DNA of 64,000 nt from Isoetes taiwanensis. Lineage: Eukaryota; Streptophyta; Lycopodiopsida; Isoetales; Isoetaceae. The DNA is taken from positions 6,631,710 to 6,695,709 of the forward strand of contig JAJEKV010000063.1 of assembly GCA_021234155.1 (NCBI GenBank), in the 5' to 3' direction. The translations under genes were made by a program, and so were the position numbers. The notes under the pieces are model-generated. The model saw nothing but the letters and a program-made list of their open reading frames with translations, did no database searches and was not told where the DNA came from. Below are positions 40,141 through 51,917 of the stretch, piece after piece. Position 1 is the first letter of the stretch, and each line of letters starts with the position of its first letter.

Positions 40141-41260
40141 CGAAGATGCCGCCCAAAGGTCGTGCTGCTCCAAACTCAGGTCGAGCCATGAGAGAAGCTG
40201 TTCAAGGTCAGTATTGTTCAAGTGTTTAGGCTTCTTGTGGCGTGACGTTAAAATCTCTTCTTCTTCTTCTGATTATTGTGCAGTGTTTGCTCTGTATTTA
40301 CTATCAATAAATCTTCTGCCTATACTCTTGTCTATTATTTCTATAGCAGTGACTTAAATTTCTATAGCTGCTCATACTCCTCTCTATCGTTTCTATAGCT
40401 GCTCATACCCCTGTCTATTAATTTTATTAATTTTATAGCAGTGACTTAAATTTGCATTTGCATAATTAATGTCCTTCCTGTGTTAAATTGTCCTGCTCGT
40501 GATTAACTGTTCTGTCTATAATTTGTCCACCTGTGAGTAAATTAGTATGACCGTATTTAATTGGCCTGCCTTCGAGTGACTGTTCGGCCTTTCTGTAATT
40601 GTCGCGCCTTTTGAGTGTGTCTGTAATGATGATATCCATTTATTTGTTGCTTCAAATATTCTTTAAACAACACGCCACGCGTCTTTACACATTTTGGATC
40701 ATTATCGACTAATTTATAAGGTTGCCCAGTCGTGTAGATAAGTATTTTGGACTAAGACTACAAGACGATTTTGTTTGAAAATGTCATTCATGCTCATCAC
40801 ATTTATTTTGTTCGATTTTATTTTGTTGCATTGCGGCAAAAAACATCATGCATGCTCTGTCCTATTGTTATTATTTTACATTTTTTCACGGTTAGAACAG
40901 CACGCCGCATAATCCGTTAACAAAAGCAGAACAGTTTCATGTGCCGGAAAACAGGTGGTTATGTTATTTTTGCGGTTTGGTTGGATTATTCACAAAACAG
41001 GTGGCATCATCTTGGGCAATGCCATAATGAAAGGAGAGTCTCAGATGAAAATTCGCGTCTAGAATAGGGAACAGATGCTTAGAAATTTCGTGGAAACATC
41101 TCTTGGAACGAGTCTCCATCTCAGATTGATTTCTAAAAATAGCTAGACACCATGTGAAGTCAACATGCTCCATGTGAAAGAATGAACAAGTCTAACGATT
41201 ACTTTATTAACAACATTCCAAGAACAATATTTAATTGTTGTATCCTTGCACGCAAGCTCC
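40141..41260. other. Dirigent upstream intergenic region
   Basis: AT-rich, with scraps of (TTC)n at about 40257 and TTTCTATAGC repeats (40333-40400). No gene. The final 30 bases carry TTGTTGTATCCTTGCA (41236-41251), shared with the other dirigent-linked blocks. Confidence 0.5.
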
Positions 41261-41262
41261 AT

Positions 41263-41271
41263 CTATAAAAG
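41263..41271 (+). promoter_or_regulatory. TATA box of the dirigent gene
   Basis: CTATAAAAG lies about 36-44 bases before the ATG at 41307, predicting transcription from roughly 41295 and a very short leader. It lies downstream of the first in-frame Met-like position (41235), so that upstream start cannot be used and the start at 41307 is preferred. Confidence 0.75.
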
Positions 41272-41306
41272 TTGTACTTGGGCTTCAAAGATCACTACAA
41301 TTGAAG

Positions 41307-41843
41307 ATGAAGGCTTTACTCGCATCTGCATTGGTTTTGATTCTCTTGCACTTTGCAAACACATATAATCACCATGGCCAACTCCAAACCAAGACAACTA
41401 ACATGGTGTTCTACATCCATACCAAACTTTCAAAACCAAATGAGACCGCCCGAGTCGTGGCTAGCACAGATGGGGACTATGTTACTACTACCAAGTGGGG
41501 AACAATTGGAATAGGTGATATTCTGCTTACTGCAGAGCAGTCTAACACTTCCAAAGCCATAGGAAGGCTCAAGTCTATGGTTATAATTGCAGACGTTACC
41601 TTCACTGATATTCCACATGCTCTAGAAATTTTGACCGCCGTCATCGAAACTGATCAATACAATGGAACATTTTCTATCAATGGCCGAGATATTTATTCTG
41701 GTTCTGAGCTTGCTATAGTGGGTGGAACTGGGGACTTCAGAGGAGTGAAAGGTTGGGCCAACTTCACTCATGTAGAATATGTTGCTCCAGATTCTGTAAC
41801 ATTTGTTAACGCTACTCTTGTACACCCTTTATATTCTTTCTAG
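41307..41843 (+). CDS. Dirigent-family protein, 178 aa, secreted
   Basis: Intronless. It starts MKALLASALVLILLHFANTY, a clear signal peptide. The mature part shows the dirigent order: MVFYIHTKLS (strand 1), TKWGTIGIGDILLTAEQ, SKAIGRLKSMVIIADVTF, YNGTFSINGRDIYS, and the most diagnostic ELAIVGGTGDFRGVKGWANF. Dirigent proteins are apoplastic beta-barrel trimers that steer coupling of phenoxy radicals to lignans or act in lignin and terpenoid aldehyde chemistry. The length is typical. Oddities: the usual FYxHD has Thr for Asp, the mature chain has no Cys, and there are five N-glycosylation sequons (NET, NTS, NGT, NFT, NAT). The missing Asp makes classical pinoresinol-forming activity uncertain. 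The substrate is unknown. A near-identical paralogue ends at base 98 and a relic lies at 29.5 kb. A possible poly(A) signal, AATAAA, lies near 41997. Confidence 0.9.
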   Translation: MKALLASALVLILLHFANTYNHHGQLQTKTTNMVFYIHTKLSKPNETARVVASTDGDYVTTTKWGTIGIGDILLTAEQSNTSKAIGRLKSMVIIADVTFTDIPHALEILTAVIETDQYNGTFSINGRDIYSGSELAIVGGTGDFRGVKGWANFTHVEYVAPDSVTFVNATLVHPLYSF

Positions 41844-43215
41844 TTCATCCAAGAAGCATCATCTCATCATACAGATTGGAGATTATGCCTCTTAATTTTG
41901 TACTAATTTATCAGAATAATATTTACTTTGTACTAAGATAATATATTGGAGCATATAATGTTTACGCATCCCTCTTAATCTCTATATAAATCCAAAATAA
42001 ACATCTGAAATCAGTCCTTATAATTCAGTGGAGGATGAAGGCAATCAAAGTTCTTGAGAAAGCATGCTATCGTTAAGAAACGGCTTCCAACTTGGAAATG
42101 ATGATTCATGGAATAAAAATATATATGGCAAGTAGATAGATGATCAATGGTAAGTGCATGTATTCAAGGTGTTGACGCATATAGTATGTGAATGTTTCAG
42201 TTTAGACAACACAAAAAAAAAATTGCAGGGTTCTTTGTTTGAGGGATCATGTGTTAAGAACTGAAATCGTGGTGCTTCCAGCAGGGGTGATTCTCATTTG
42301 CTCGGATTGATGGCATCCTAAAATTCTCAAAAGATTTGGGCAATGGACAAGATGACAAAAGAAGCTTGACAGACTGTGGTAGCAGCAGAAGGCTGAGTTT
42401 GTTCAGAAAAGGCAGATTTGCGAAGTTATTTTCATATCGATCTGTTCATTGCTAGCAATTTACTTAATCCGATTCATTCGGTGGGACGATTCATTTATTG
42501 ATGCTGCTTATTAAAATAGACACAATACAATCCCATAACAGAGCATGAAAAGCTCCATGATAAGTTAAGACGGCCCTTGCCGGAACATGCTTAATCTAGC
42601 AAAACACGGAAGATTTTATTTTTTCTACGTCACGAGACAACCATGACAGAAAAATATGAGACATTTGGCGGTATGTCACATGGTATTTCCTCTCACCACA
42701 AGCAAGTACCTTGAAAGTTGCAGTTTATGTTGAAGCCATGGTCCTAGAAAGTCAAGCATTGAATGGGTCAATTACTCTATAAAACTACATGTTTAGAAGA
42801 TTCACACAACTATCTTATTTGTTGGATTCGTGCAACTAGAAAAGATGTGCACATATGGGCATAAGGTCGAATTCATTGAGAAACGGCCAATTTGGCAGAG
42901 TTCGTTTGTGCCCATATGGGCCATATCTGCCATACCTGGCCATATCTGCCCACAATCTTTTGAAAGACGCAAGCCCTATGCAAACTAGATTTTTCCTTTT
43001 AGATGTCAAAAGCATGCACAACTCTTTCTCACAAATGTCCGCTCCACAAATTCTGAAATAGCCACATGTCTAACTACCATAATGGCATCCAAAATCCATG
43101 GTGTATACTAGGCTTCAAATCTCAAGATCGTATTTTGTTTATATTTTAGTTGACATTGGATGTAGAACACCTGCTAGGGGACAAGCTTGCCACATTTCCA
43201 ACGTATATGCTTATA
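41844..43215 (+). repeat. Segmental duplication, copy B
   Basis: Downstream flank of the intact dirigent gene, matching 99-2432 (minus the inserted element) and then 27489-27757. It holds no gene; GATGTGCACATATGGGC occurs once here against four times in copy A. Confidence 0.85.
42591..42593. other. Empty TTA insertion site
   Basis: GAACATGC-TTA-ATCTA here corresponds to GAACAGGC-TTA-[element]-TTA-ATCTA at 871-2005. It is the unoccupied target of the Tourist-like element and dates that insertion after the duplication. Confidence 0.85.
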
Positions 43216-44524
43216 AAATACAAGAAATTTATCGCGGCGGTTTCTTTATTTCTAAACATGTAAGGTTGGACCCACTATTAACATCTAAGGTTTTATATCT
43301 AACGTTTGATAACATAATGTCTGTTTATTAATGATGAATTTTTGGATTCTATTTTGTAGTGGTGCATAACTTAGGGATAACATAATATTTTAACCTTTGG
43401 TAGTGACACTAAAATTGTATTTCATTGCTTGTTTTTTGAGTCCTGAGATTGTAAATATTATAGCCATATGCATTCTCATGAGTTTGCATGTTGAAAATGT
43501 TGTCAGGGTCCTCCCAACTCCAAATTAACATGGAGTATAAATAATGGTATCTTAAGCAACACGAGACTTAGGGTACTTTGGAGCATTTGAAAAGGTAATA
43601 CTCTCTTTTGTTGCATGCTGCAACATGCTGAGATGTGCTGGCGTCCGCTGAATCCTGCTTTTCTGCTTTCAACTTGCACTAATCCAATGGAGACAGAAGA
43701 TGCTGGTGGAGTTGCAGACTGTGGTACTAGGTGGCAGCAGAAAGAAAAGATCCAATGCGATCAAGAAGGGAAACAAAAGTATGAAAGCTAAGGTATGAAA
43801 CCAAATTAACTGGCAAAAAGATACATGAAAAAAAAAAGGATTCACAAGACAAACTGAAACGACCTTCACTACAGTGCCAGTATCAACGTCCTGCTTATTT
43901 CCAGAAACTTGAGGATTAAAGATTATAATGTAAAATCGTCCTAAATCTACCTTACAGCATAACTCACAGAAGATTCAAACCACTAGATGCAAGCATTCTT
44001 TATGTTTGCAATATATATTTTAAAGAAGAACATCTTATTAGTCCAATTAATTAAGCAGCTAACAAGCACCACTCAATGCAAATAAAAGGAGGAATTTTGA
44101 GCTGAAACTGTGTATAACACCAGCAACCAGAAGATATGTTTGTGAACTTTAAACATTAGAAAACAATTAGGAACGACATGCAATGTCTATTTAGGATGCA
44201 CAAAACAATACATAAATGGATCCAAATATGCATTCACATTAGCCAAAAGTACATGTCCTTTATGTATATCCACCTTAAACCTCTCCTCAAAGTTTCTCAT
44301 CCTATGCTTGTGCTTATACCCCTTAATTCTAACATGCATTTCCTTCTTGTTATAGCAACCCTACTTTGATGAATGGAAAACTACTCTCTCTTGGCTGCAG
44401 TACAATGCAAAATGTAAGCCTTAGACCTAACAGCAAAGTCTTAAATCTAACAGCAAAGATTGCGGAATATGTCATATTTTGCCATCTTATTTAGATTCCG
44501 TCTTTAAGGAAAGGGAACTACAGA
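43216..44524. other. Intergenic, no gene recognised
   Basis: Starts with the element-end-like TACAAGAAATTTATCGCGGCGG near 43218-43240, related to the palindrome at 27431-27470. The rest is AT-rich with short shadow frames. Confidence 0.45.
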
Positions 44525-44586
44525 AACAAGGTGCTACGCACGGAGGGTTGCCCTCCGTGACCCGAGAGTGAAATGGCTTAAATCAC
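44525..44586 (+). repeat. Dispersed hairpin repeat, plus-strand copy
   Basis: AACAAGGTGCTACGCACGGAG runs into a perfect 9-bp inverted repeat CACGGAGGG-TTG-CCCTCCGTG, then CCCGAGAGTGAAATGGCTTA. A relative is at 35543-35603 on the - strand. Likely a short interspersed or terminal-repeat element. Confidence 0.75.
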
Positions 44587-45988
44587 ACTTCAAAGTCATG
44601 TTTTCGAGCATATACTGACATATACTTGGAATATGCCACAAACCCACATGGATGAGGGTAAGTATAATATAGCTGGCATAGGATCTGTAAGATCACAAGG
44701 AAAGCTATACCTCAAAGCCAATCAACTCTCAGTCTCCAGGATGGATGGATGGATGGAGCTAAAAAAAGGTAGCAGTTAAAAGAGCAGCCAAGCCAGTTGA
44801 AACTTTTGGCATAAGATGAAGTTTAAACTTTTTGTGGCATGCGATGTAGTTCTTGTTTTCCTGGCAGTGGAAATGGCATTAACTATATCTAAAATTTGCC
44901 TTTGAAGTACTTGAAGCAATAATCAAATGCTTCAAGTACTTGGTAGTAGATTGTTCATCTGTGTCAATCATACTATTGTCCAGAAATATTTGGCATCCTA
45001 GGAATTGGTGCCCTAGTGGTGCATCGCTCATCTCTCAATAACCAAAATCTTTTCCTAGCTGTTGTCATCATTGTTGTTATTGTTGTTGTTGTGGGGAGTT
45101 AGTTGCAGGGCAGAAAATATCAACTACAGTACTGGCAGAAACAACTACAACGATACAAAAATAAGAAATCGCATAGATCTATTCCAATTTCGTGCACAAA
45201 TTCTGAGAAAACATGCAGGAAGCTTAACAAACCTAAAATGATCGCGTAAATGATTAGCTTGAAAGAAAGAAGATTGGATTTTTGCAGTCCGGGAGTGTGT
45301 CCAGCCCATCTCGCCTTCTCTGCATGAATCTTGATAACACTGTGGCAAGTAAAATCATGGCTAACCATCTTGAAGATTTAAGCAAAATCATGGCCATGGA
45401 TGGCCACAAACAACAATCCAAAATGGGAACAAAAAACATGCACAACACATACAAACGTAAGAATAATCATGGCCAAATGCAAACCAACATGAAACAAACT
45501 GCTTTTTTTAGAACATTAGCATAGCTAACTAACAACTATGGATGCATTCCATATTAAGCATCGAGACCCAAGAAGATGTAAAGGAACTTTTACCGTCTGG
45601 GAGGTATTCTGTCAGTCATGAAATTATTCACACCATAAACCTTTGTGATGCATTCTGACAGCTAAATATCTATTCAGTTATGATGCACAAATGTCCAGGC
45701 AAGCAGGCTATGAAATGAAAGAAGATTTGACCTCTTTCGACATTTTAGCAGAACCGTAGTTCAGCTGAGCGGTAAAGAAAGAAGGGCAAAAATCTCCCAA
45801 ATCGTCAAGAGTTGCATAGCTGAGATTAAGGGAGATGAGATTATGCCCTAAAGGGTATAAGGAAGGGATAAACATGTGCTCAACTCGCCAGAACCCTGAC
45901 GGAAGGCGCGGAAAGGAGGGCAGAATCCGAGGTGCAGAAGCCATAGCCAAGTCCGGCGGATAGCGTTTGTGTAGCAGGCTGATAATGG
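44587..45988. other. Intergenic, no gene recognised
   Basis: Contains short (GGAT)n near 44740 and (TTG)n near 45075. 44605-44660 is a weak relative of the 139-bp repeat at 45989-46127. No coding frame with a motif. Confidence 0.5.
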
Positions 45989-46127
45989 GGCTGGATGACC
46001 CACCATTTACATGCAGCAGCCAGTTTTTAGCAGTCATCAGCATATGCTAGGTATATGCCAACATATACTTGAATATGCCCACATACCCACATAAACGAGG
46101 GTTTGCCCCCCTAGGGGCAACCCAAAA
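45989..46127 (+). repeat. 139-bp dispersed repeat, copy 1
   Basis: GGCTGGATGACC to GGGGCAACCCAAAAA, nearly identical to 60030-60168. It contains TTGCCCC-CCTA-GGGGCAA, a short hairpin near its end. The two copies lie in the same orientation on either side of the 11.5-kb transposon. Confidence 0.9.
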
Positions 46128-46316
46128 ATTGTGGCTTGAAAGCATATGGAAAGTCTAGATTGCCAATTGTTGCCTAATGAAGAAAAAAGAGTCTCTACCA
46201 AAAATTAAAGATCACTTAGCATCATGTGAAATTACTCTCATTGTGAAGTGTGAAAGCTCATTGTTGCAACAAAATATAAAATCTCGACAATTATATTGAA
46301 GTCGAGCAATAGTGTA

Positions 46317-46346
46317 GGGTGTAAATATGATAATGCTACCCAAAAA
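46317..46346 (+). repeat. Left terminal inverted repeat
   Basis: 30 bp, one mismatch (base 14, A versus G) to the reverse complement of 57753-57782. Itself contains GGGTGT and ACACCC-like half-palindromes (GGGT...ACCC). Confidence 0.85.
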
Positions 46347-46617
46347 GCACCGTCCGGACAAGTGCTTTAGGTGCTTGAGGTGCTTTTTACTCGATGAATT
46401 TTCGTTCAACGACCTCGGGGGTTGTTACTCCAGAAATAGTATGCATGTTCCGGTTGGGAAGGGATCGATGACATGGATGTCCCCGCGCGAATTGCCAGAG
46501 CAATCCTCATGTTTGGCGGGATCTCAAGTTGGCAGGATTCTTGAGGAAAGTTTTCTTTCTTGGATTGTCATTCTTCCCAAGCTCCGTTATCATGGCCGAA
46601 AATTCACTGGCAATTCT

Positions 46618-46684
46618 CAATTCTAATTCCAATCCCAATTCCAATTCCAATCCCAATCCCAATCCCAATCCCAATTCCAGTTCT
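46618..46684 (+). repeat. AATTCC/AATCCC hexamer repeat in coding sequence
   Basis: About ten AATYCC hexamers encode an Asn-Ser/Asn-Pro stretch near the predicted transposase N-terminus. Prone to length change. Confidence 0.85.
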
Positions 46685-47905
46685 CCATTGCACCTCCATT
46701 TTATGGCCAATTCTGAAAGCCTTGATGATCGAAGAGGAGAATTTATCACGGAATTTGAAGCCAACGAGGAAAAGAGAATCGAAAAAGAATGAAAGAAAGG
46801 AAAAGGAAAACATTCCCCAAGCGAGAGGAAGAAAAACAATGGCTTAGTGAAAGAAGATTGCGGGAACTCTCAAAAGAGTTAGATGATTCTTTTAATCACA
46901 TTGTCAGGAACGTTTCAGAGGATTTGGATAAAGGGAAAGTTCTTCAAAGACTTTTGAAGAGAAACAAACATTTGCCATTGCAAGCGGATGTACGGATCGA
47001 GGGGATATTGCTATAATGAAAACCATGATTGTGAATGTTAGAGAGACAATGCAGGCACAAAAAATGCAAAAGAACAAGCGATGTCCTCCAAGCAAGAAAG
47101 AGCACCCTTCAAATGGCAGCATCTTCGATAGGAGGAATTAATCAATCTGCAATTTCAAGGGTTCTATCTGTTCCAAGAAAAACTATTGCCATGGCATTTA
47201 GAAGACGTATATTTGCAGAGTGTGAAGCTGACCCTTGGTCAATATTTGGAAGGAAGAGAAGAAGTGACGTATTTTCAGCTGAAGAAATATCCATGGTGAG
47301 GAAGTTTTGGGATGAAAATACTAGAGTCTCACCTTATAAGAAGTATGTGAGGAAGCATTTGGCTGAAAATGGTGATAAAATTGATCATCCTATTCATTTG
47401 CTAGAGATTACACAGGTAATAGTTTCGACCAGAAATTTGGAATGTTGTGCACTAATTCTTTCATTCATTTTATAAAATAACTAAATTTATTATTGTAATT
47501 GTGTTCAGGTACAATTGTACCTTGCTTTCAAGAAGGAACATCCTAATATAAAGATGTCCCATCAGGCTTTTGAAAAACCGAAGCCAAGCTATGTAAGAAA
47601 ACTTCAAGAAAGGGAGACTTGTTGTTGCCAATACCATTTGCACTTAGAATTTGCAAGGCAGGCGATCAACAATATGAGGACAGATCCTTATGGTGTTCAT
47701 AAGGATTGTAAGTGTCAGTGCAAGGTTTGTGGACCAGGTCTAATCTGCATGGCTAAGGAGAACACCATCAAATCAAGTAGTGATTATTGGAGAATGGTGG
47801 TCTGCCAAAAAAGCACGAATTTATTACTTTGAGAAAAAAACGGGATTTAGAGAATTTTGACCTGACACGTCCAGGTCCACCACAAGCAAAAAGTGGTTTC
47901 CTTTA

Positions 47906-47948
47906 ATTCAAATTTTGTCCCGCCCACATTGGGCGGGATAATTTGAAT
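47906..47948. repeat. Inverted repeat TCCCGCCCA-CAT-TGGGCGGGA
   Basis: A perfect 9-bp GC-rich stem flanked by a second stem ATTCAAAT/ATTTGAAT with a small bulge. Confidence 0.8.
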
Positions 47949-48937
47949 GGACGTCATTTACAACCAAAATACTAAAAAAAAAGGGTATCATTATTTTTCT
48001 AAAATATCAGGTCGAGGTCGAGATGCAGGCAGCGGCCACGCCGGAACTCGCCGAAACCTCTTCTCCTCCTTTCTTCTTTCTTGCCCTCCGAACATCTGCA
48101 GCGGGCATAGCCAAGATCGGATCTGAAGGCCATAGCCAAGGTCGGAATGAACTCCTTCGCCATAGCCAGTGCCCGATCTCATCGCCATAGCCACAGGGCT
48201 TCCAGATTTCAGGGATTTCTGCAGTGGCCATAGCAAGGGTTTAGGATTTTGCATCTCAAAGCAGGGTTTAGGATTTCTGCAGAGTTTTAGATCTCAAGCC
48301 GGGGTTTTGCGGTGGACATAGCGGGGCTTTTCGATGTAAGGCCGTTTCCTTATATTGTTTTCTCTGTTTTGTTATTTCTTTGAAGCATATGCGAGGCGAG
48401 CTCTCAAATTAAATGATATCTTGCCCTCAAATGAAGCATGTTCTAGGCTTGAAAATGAAGCAGCCATAGTCGGATTCATCCATATCCTAATTTATTTCAG
48501 AATCGTTTCTTAAAATGGTGTATGCTTCCCCTGCTTCAAAATCGTTCTGCGGTCCGGGCTTTAGGTAATAGAACATGCTTTGGCGTTTATCTGCAATCCT
48601 CTGTTATTTCCAAAGCTTATTTTATCTTCTATGTATAATACTTCCGGATGCTCTATTTGCATGAATTGCTTACAGATTTTAATTTGAGTTAAATCGTTGA
48701 AGAAATGCCTATGATGATCACGCTTTCAAAACAAAAAAAATCGAAGTAGCTATTCAAACCTGGCGGATCTTTGATCATTTAGCTTTTATGGCCTTCTTTT
48801 TTTTCTCTGGTCGCTTCTTGGCAGCGTTGCACTTCAATGCTTTGCGGAAAAAGCATCACAGTTGTTCACGATCTGAGAAGCGACTAGCTATGCGGGTTGA
48901 AAAAGCTGCCTTCATACTTCCATTAATGATTCACCAA

Positions 48938-49128
48938 ATCTCGAAGGCAAACAGAGCTCCATTCTTGCTCAAGCAAATCGCTACAGCGATTGTGTTGAGC
49001 AGGATCTCGAAGGAAAACAAAGCATTCTTGCTCAAGCAAATCGCCACAACGATTGTGTTGAGCGAGGATTTAAATGAGCAAGCAGAGCATTCTTGCTCAA
49101 GCAAATCGCCACAACCGATTGTGTTGAA
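48938..49128 (+). repeat. Three-unit tandem repeat, about 62-69 bp
   Basis: Each unit has CATTCTTGCTCAAGCAAATCG, then CCACAACGATTGTGTTGAGC or a near variant. A frame through all three (48788-49174) repeats LLKQIAT-IVLS and is probably not a gene. Confidence 0.8.
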
Positions 49129-51432
49129 GCGAAAAATATGTTTTTTTAAAGATTGTATTTGTTTTATTACGTAGAATAAGCTTTAAAATTTTAAAATAAA
49201 AATGTTATTATGTCAATGGAAGTAGCTCATGACTCTAAATGTTACATGGTCGCGATCCTTCTGAACATTTTTACGCTTTCTAATGGGCAGCTCTTACTCA
49301 AAAAGGAGCTCGGCTTAGCCTTAGAAATGTCGATTTCGGATACACTGCTATTTTATGGGTGAAAATCATAAAAATAAACGACAACTTCTACTCAATTGCA
49401 ACCAATTACGACGTTTTATAGAGAACCAATAACCTATTTCATACTAAACGAGAATTCCAAATTTCTCAAATTAATTAATGTTTGCATAAAAGGATGAGAG
49501 TGATGAGTGGCATAAGCATGCGTGTCTGATGCAGACTTGTACAAAATGTGGTTTAAAGAAGTGAGTACAATGTTACCTTTGTTTCAAACCTGTAATTTTG
49601 CTTTCTATTTACCATGTTTGCTATAATGTATTGCAGGCTGCCAACATGTCCTAAGGAGAGGAGTAAGAGCAAGACTTACAATGTGAATTGGAAAGTATTT
49701 GAGAAGGTAATGACTTTCAAATTAGATTGCAAAGTGCATTTAGTGACTTCATTAAATATGATTCAATCATATGACTTCCATATCTGGAGCTGATAAATTG
49801 GCCTTAACATGGCAGGTAGAAGTCCAAAGGAAGAGGACATCATCTAAGAAACCTCTAAAGGTTACAAAATTGGCCTACAAATTGGGTAGTCCTTTTGAAT
49901 TTAATGAGCATGCAAGAAAGACTTTGAAATCTTTTGTACCTCATAATTATAGAGCTCATTGGCAAGCCAAGGAATTCAGGAAATGCTTGGCAACACTTCA
50001 AGATGATACCATTGTTTTTACGTCATAGATTTTGCTGAAAATTATGGATTTAAGATCCGACAAGAAGCTCAATCTGTCATTGGCATCTTGACCAGGTGTC
50101 AATTCTAGTGCATATAACCCTCTGGGGAGGATGAAAAGGAAGAAGAAGAAGAAAAAAAAGAAAGAGGAAGAGAACTCATGCAAGAAGAACAAGAACTTGG
50201 CCAAAGAGAAAAAAACAAAGTCTCAAGGTATTGTGAAGGAAACTCATTTCTATATTAGTGATGACAAATCACATGACACAGAATATGTCCAACATTGGTC
50301 TACAAATGCATGCTGATTGGTTGCAAAGTATTGGAGTTGAATATAAAAAACATGTGTTTTGGAGTGATGGATGTTCTTCACAATTCAAGTCTTGAGACCA
50401 TTCCATTTTCTTGGTAGATTTTATGGGAGAATGGGAAAGGATCTTCTATGGAATTTTTTGCTAGCTCACATGGGAAAGGTGAGCATGATGGTCTTGAAGC
50501 GATTTATAAAGAGGATACTAACTCAAGAGCAAATGAAGTATAATGGATGGAAACTATAGTGTGCAAAGGAGGTAGTTGCTTTTCTTAAATGGCACTTTGA
50601 AAATCATCCATCGATCATGACATCAAAAGGTAATTTCTGATATTTTTGTAGTGTTTTACAATTTTATTCTGAGACATTTCAGCACTTCAAGCAATCCGGC
50701 TCACTTAAAGCACTTGCTTTTCATATTATTCTGAATATTTACGGGAGGTAGAGTCTTCAAAAGATAGATAGATCGGAAAGATTGGAATGCCATACTTTAA
50801 AGGGAACTCAATTGCTCCACTTTGCATAAGACCATGTGACAAGAAGAACTCTTTGAAGGTAACTTCAGGACCTTTGTCATGCTTTTGCAACTCTTGCATT
50901 TAATTTAAAAGTGGGACAAATGCATTAATATGAGTCGAATTGGTTTTGGGCAACCATTGAGTTGAGGTTGAAGGATCCTAAGAATCTGGGTGATAGCAAT
51001 GATTTGCAAGAAGATGGCGAGTATGATGTTGAGGAAGAAGAAGAGGATGAAGATGATGTAATTAGTTCTATGATAGAAGTGGGTGACAATTTTTTTTGTA
51101 AATCTTTGAAGAAGGGAATGAAGAAGGGGTAGACTTTTATGTACTTAGATGCCTTTGAAGCAAAAGAATGCTAGAAGATTATAAGGATGGATGGGGAAAT
51201 GTATTTGGGATTGAAGAAGTTATTGTGTCGGGACATTATTATAAACAAATTGATGATGGTCTAAGGTTTCAACTATTGCGAGAATAAGCCCGATGGCGAT
51301 GTATATCTGACCATCTCGTTAGACTTTCTAAATTTGACATGATTGCGATATGAAGATGACTCGGACTTGTATTTCATGGCGGAAGAAACTTGCCGGCGGA
51401 TCATGAGTAGTCTACCACACATCATAGAAGGT

Positions 51433-51917
51433 AATTTGTACAAAATCATTTCTACATTTTTCTACATAAGGTAATTTGTACAAAATCATTTACGTGTCAA
51501 TCTGCTTAAAGCGAGGCATATCTGCAGTTTAAATGTGAAAATACATTGAAATGGCTAGACAACAACACTTTACTACTGAAAATGAAACTGAATGAAAATG
51601 ACAGCAGTTTAAGACTGAAAACATTTAAAAGAGAAACAAAATATACAACAATATGCATACATATCATCTGCAAGATTGAAAGTTTCTAAACAATTTCAGA
51701 TATCACAAAATTGAGGCATTATCTGCACTCGTATAGTATTGGCAATATAAGGTCTATAATTTTTTACATGCCTCTTGTCCAAAATTGAGGCAGTAAGAAC
51801 ATGTACTTCTACATAGAATCAGAACAAGTAATTCTTCAGTAAGTATTCTTCAACACTTCAAATATTTCTGCAGCTGCTCCAACTGATCAGAACTGAAAGC
51901 ACTCCCAAAATCATCTA
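51433..51917. other. Gap between convergent genes of the transposon
   Basis: A 36-bp repeat (GGTAATTTGTACAAAATCAT, seen at 51430 and 51470) and AT-rich sequence. No gene. Confidence 0.5.

Larger units (their letters stand above)
47830..49485. other. Probable nested insertion in the transposase gene
   Basis: The transposase frame stops at 47832 and family-like sequence resumes near 49498. Between lie an inverted repeat (47906-47948), GGCCATAGCC-type repeats (48110-48310) and a three-unit tandem repeat (48938-49128). None resembles the transposase. Exact insertion ends were not found, and a long intron is the alternative. Confidence 0.4.
46592..51432 (+). pseudogene. Broken DDE-type transposase of the 11.5-kb element
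   Basis: From the ATG at 46592 an Asn/Pro repeat (AATYCC hexamers) and a basic segment lead, with frame changes, to a helix-turn-helix-like part (INQSAISRVLSVPRKTIAMA, 47035-47415). Next are intron 47416-47508 (GT...AG), then QAFEKPKPSYVRKLQERETC and CCQYH (47509-47829). After an insertion, a Cys-rich exon reads HKHACLMQTCTKCGLKK (to 49560), with exons at 49637-49706 and 49816-50025. A 1-base shift precedes VIDFAENYGFK (50022-50054), the presumed first catalytic Asp. VFWSDGCSSQFK (50357-50392) gives the second, followed by HMGK/GEHDGLEA and KRILTQEQMKYNGWKL, then an acidic tail. This matches a plant DDE-like family with DFAENY, SDGxxxQFK and GHGKGExDG motifs. At least three shifts and in-frame stops make it inactive as assembled. 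Confidence 0.7.

Noticed and set aside
41235-41306. Dirigent start at 41235 (24 residues longer)
   Set aside because: It lies upstream of the TATA box at 41263-41271 and would bury the signal peptide. The ATG at 41307 gives a canonical N-terminus.
44525-44586. Helitron 3' end (hairpin followed by CTRR)
   Set aside because: A hairpin is present but no CTRR-T terminus follows at the expected distance in either orientation.
46212-46409. Small - strand frame with HLKHLKHLSGR
   Set aside because: It covers the transposon's left TIR and the GTGCTTTAGGTGC subterminal repeats.
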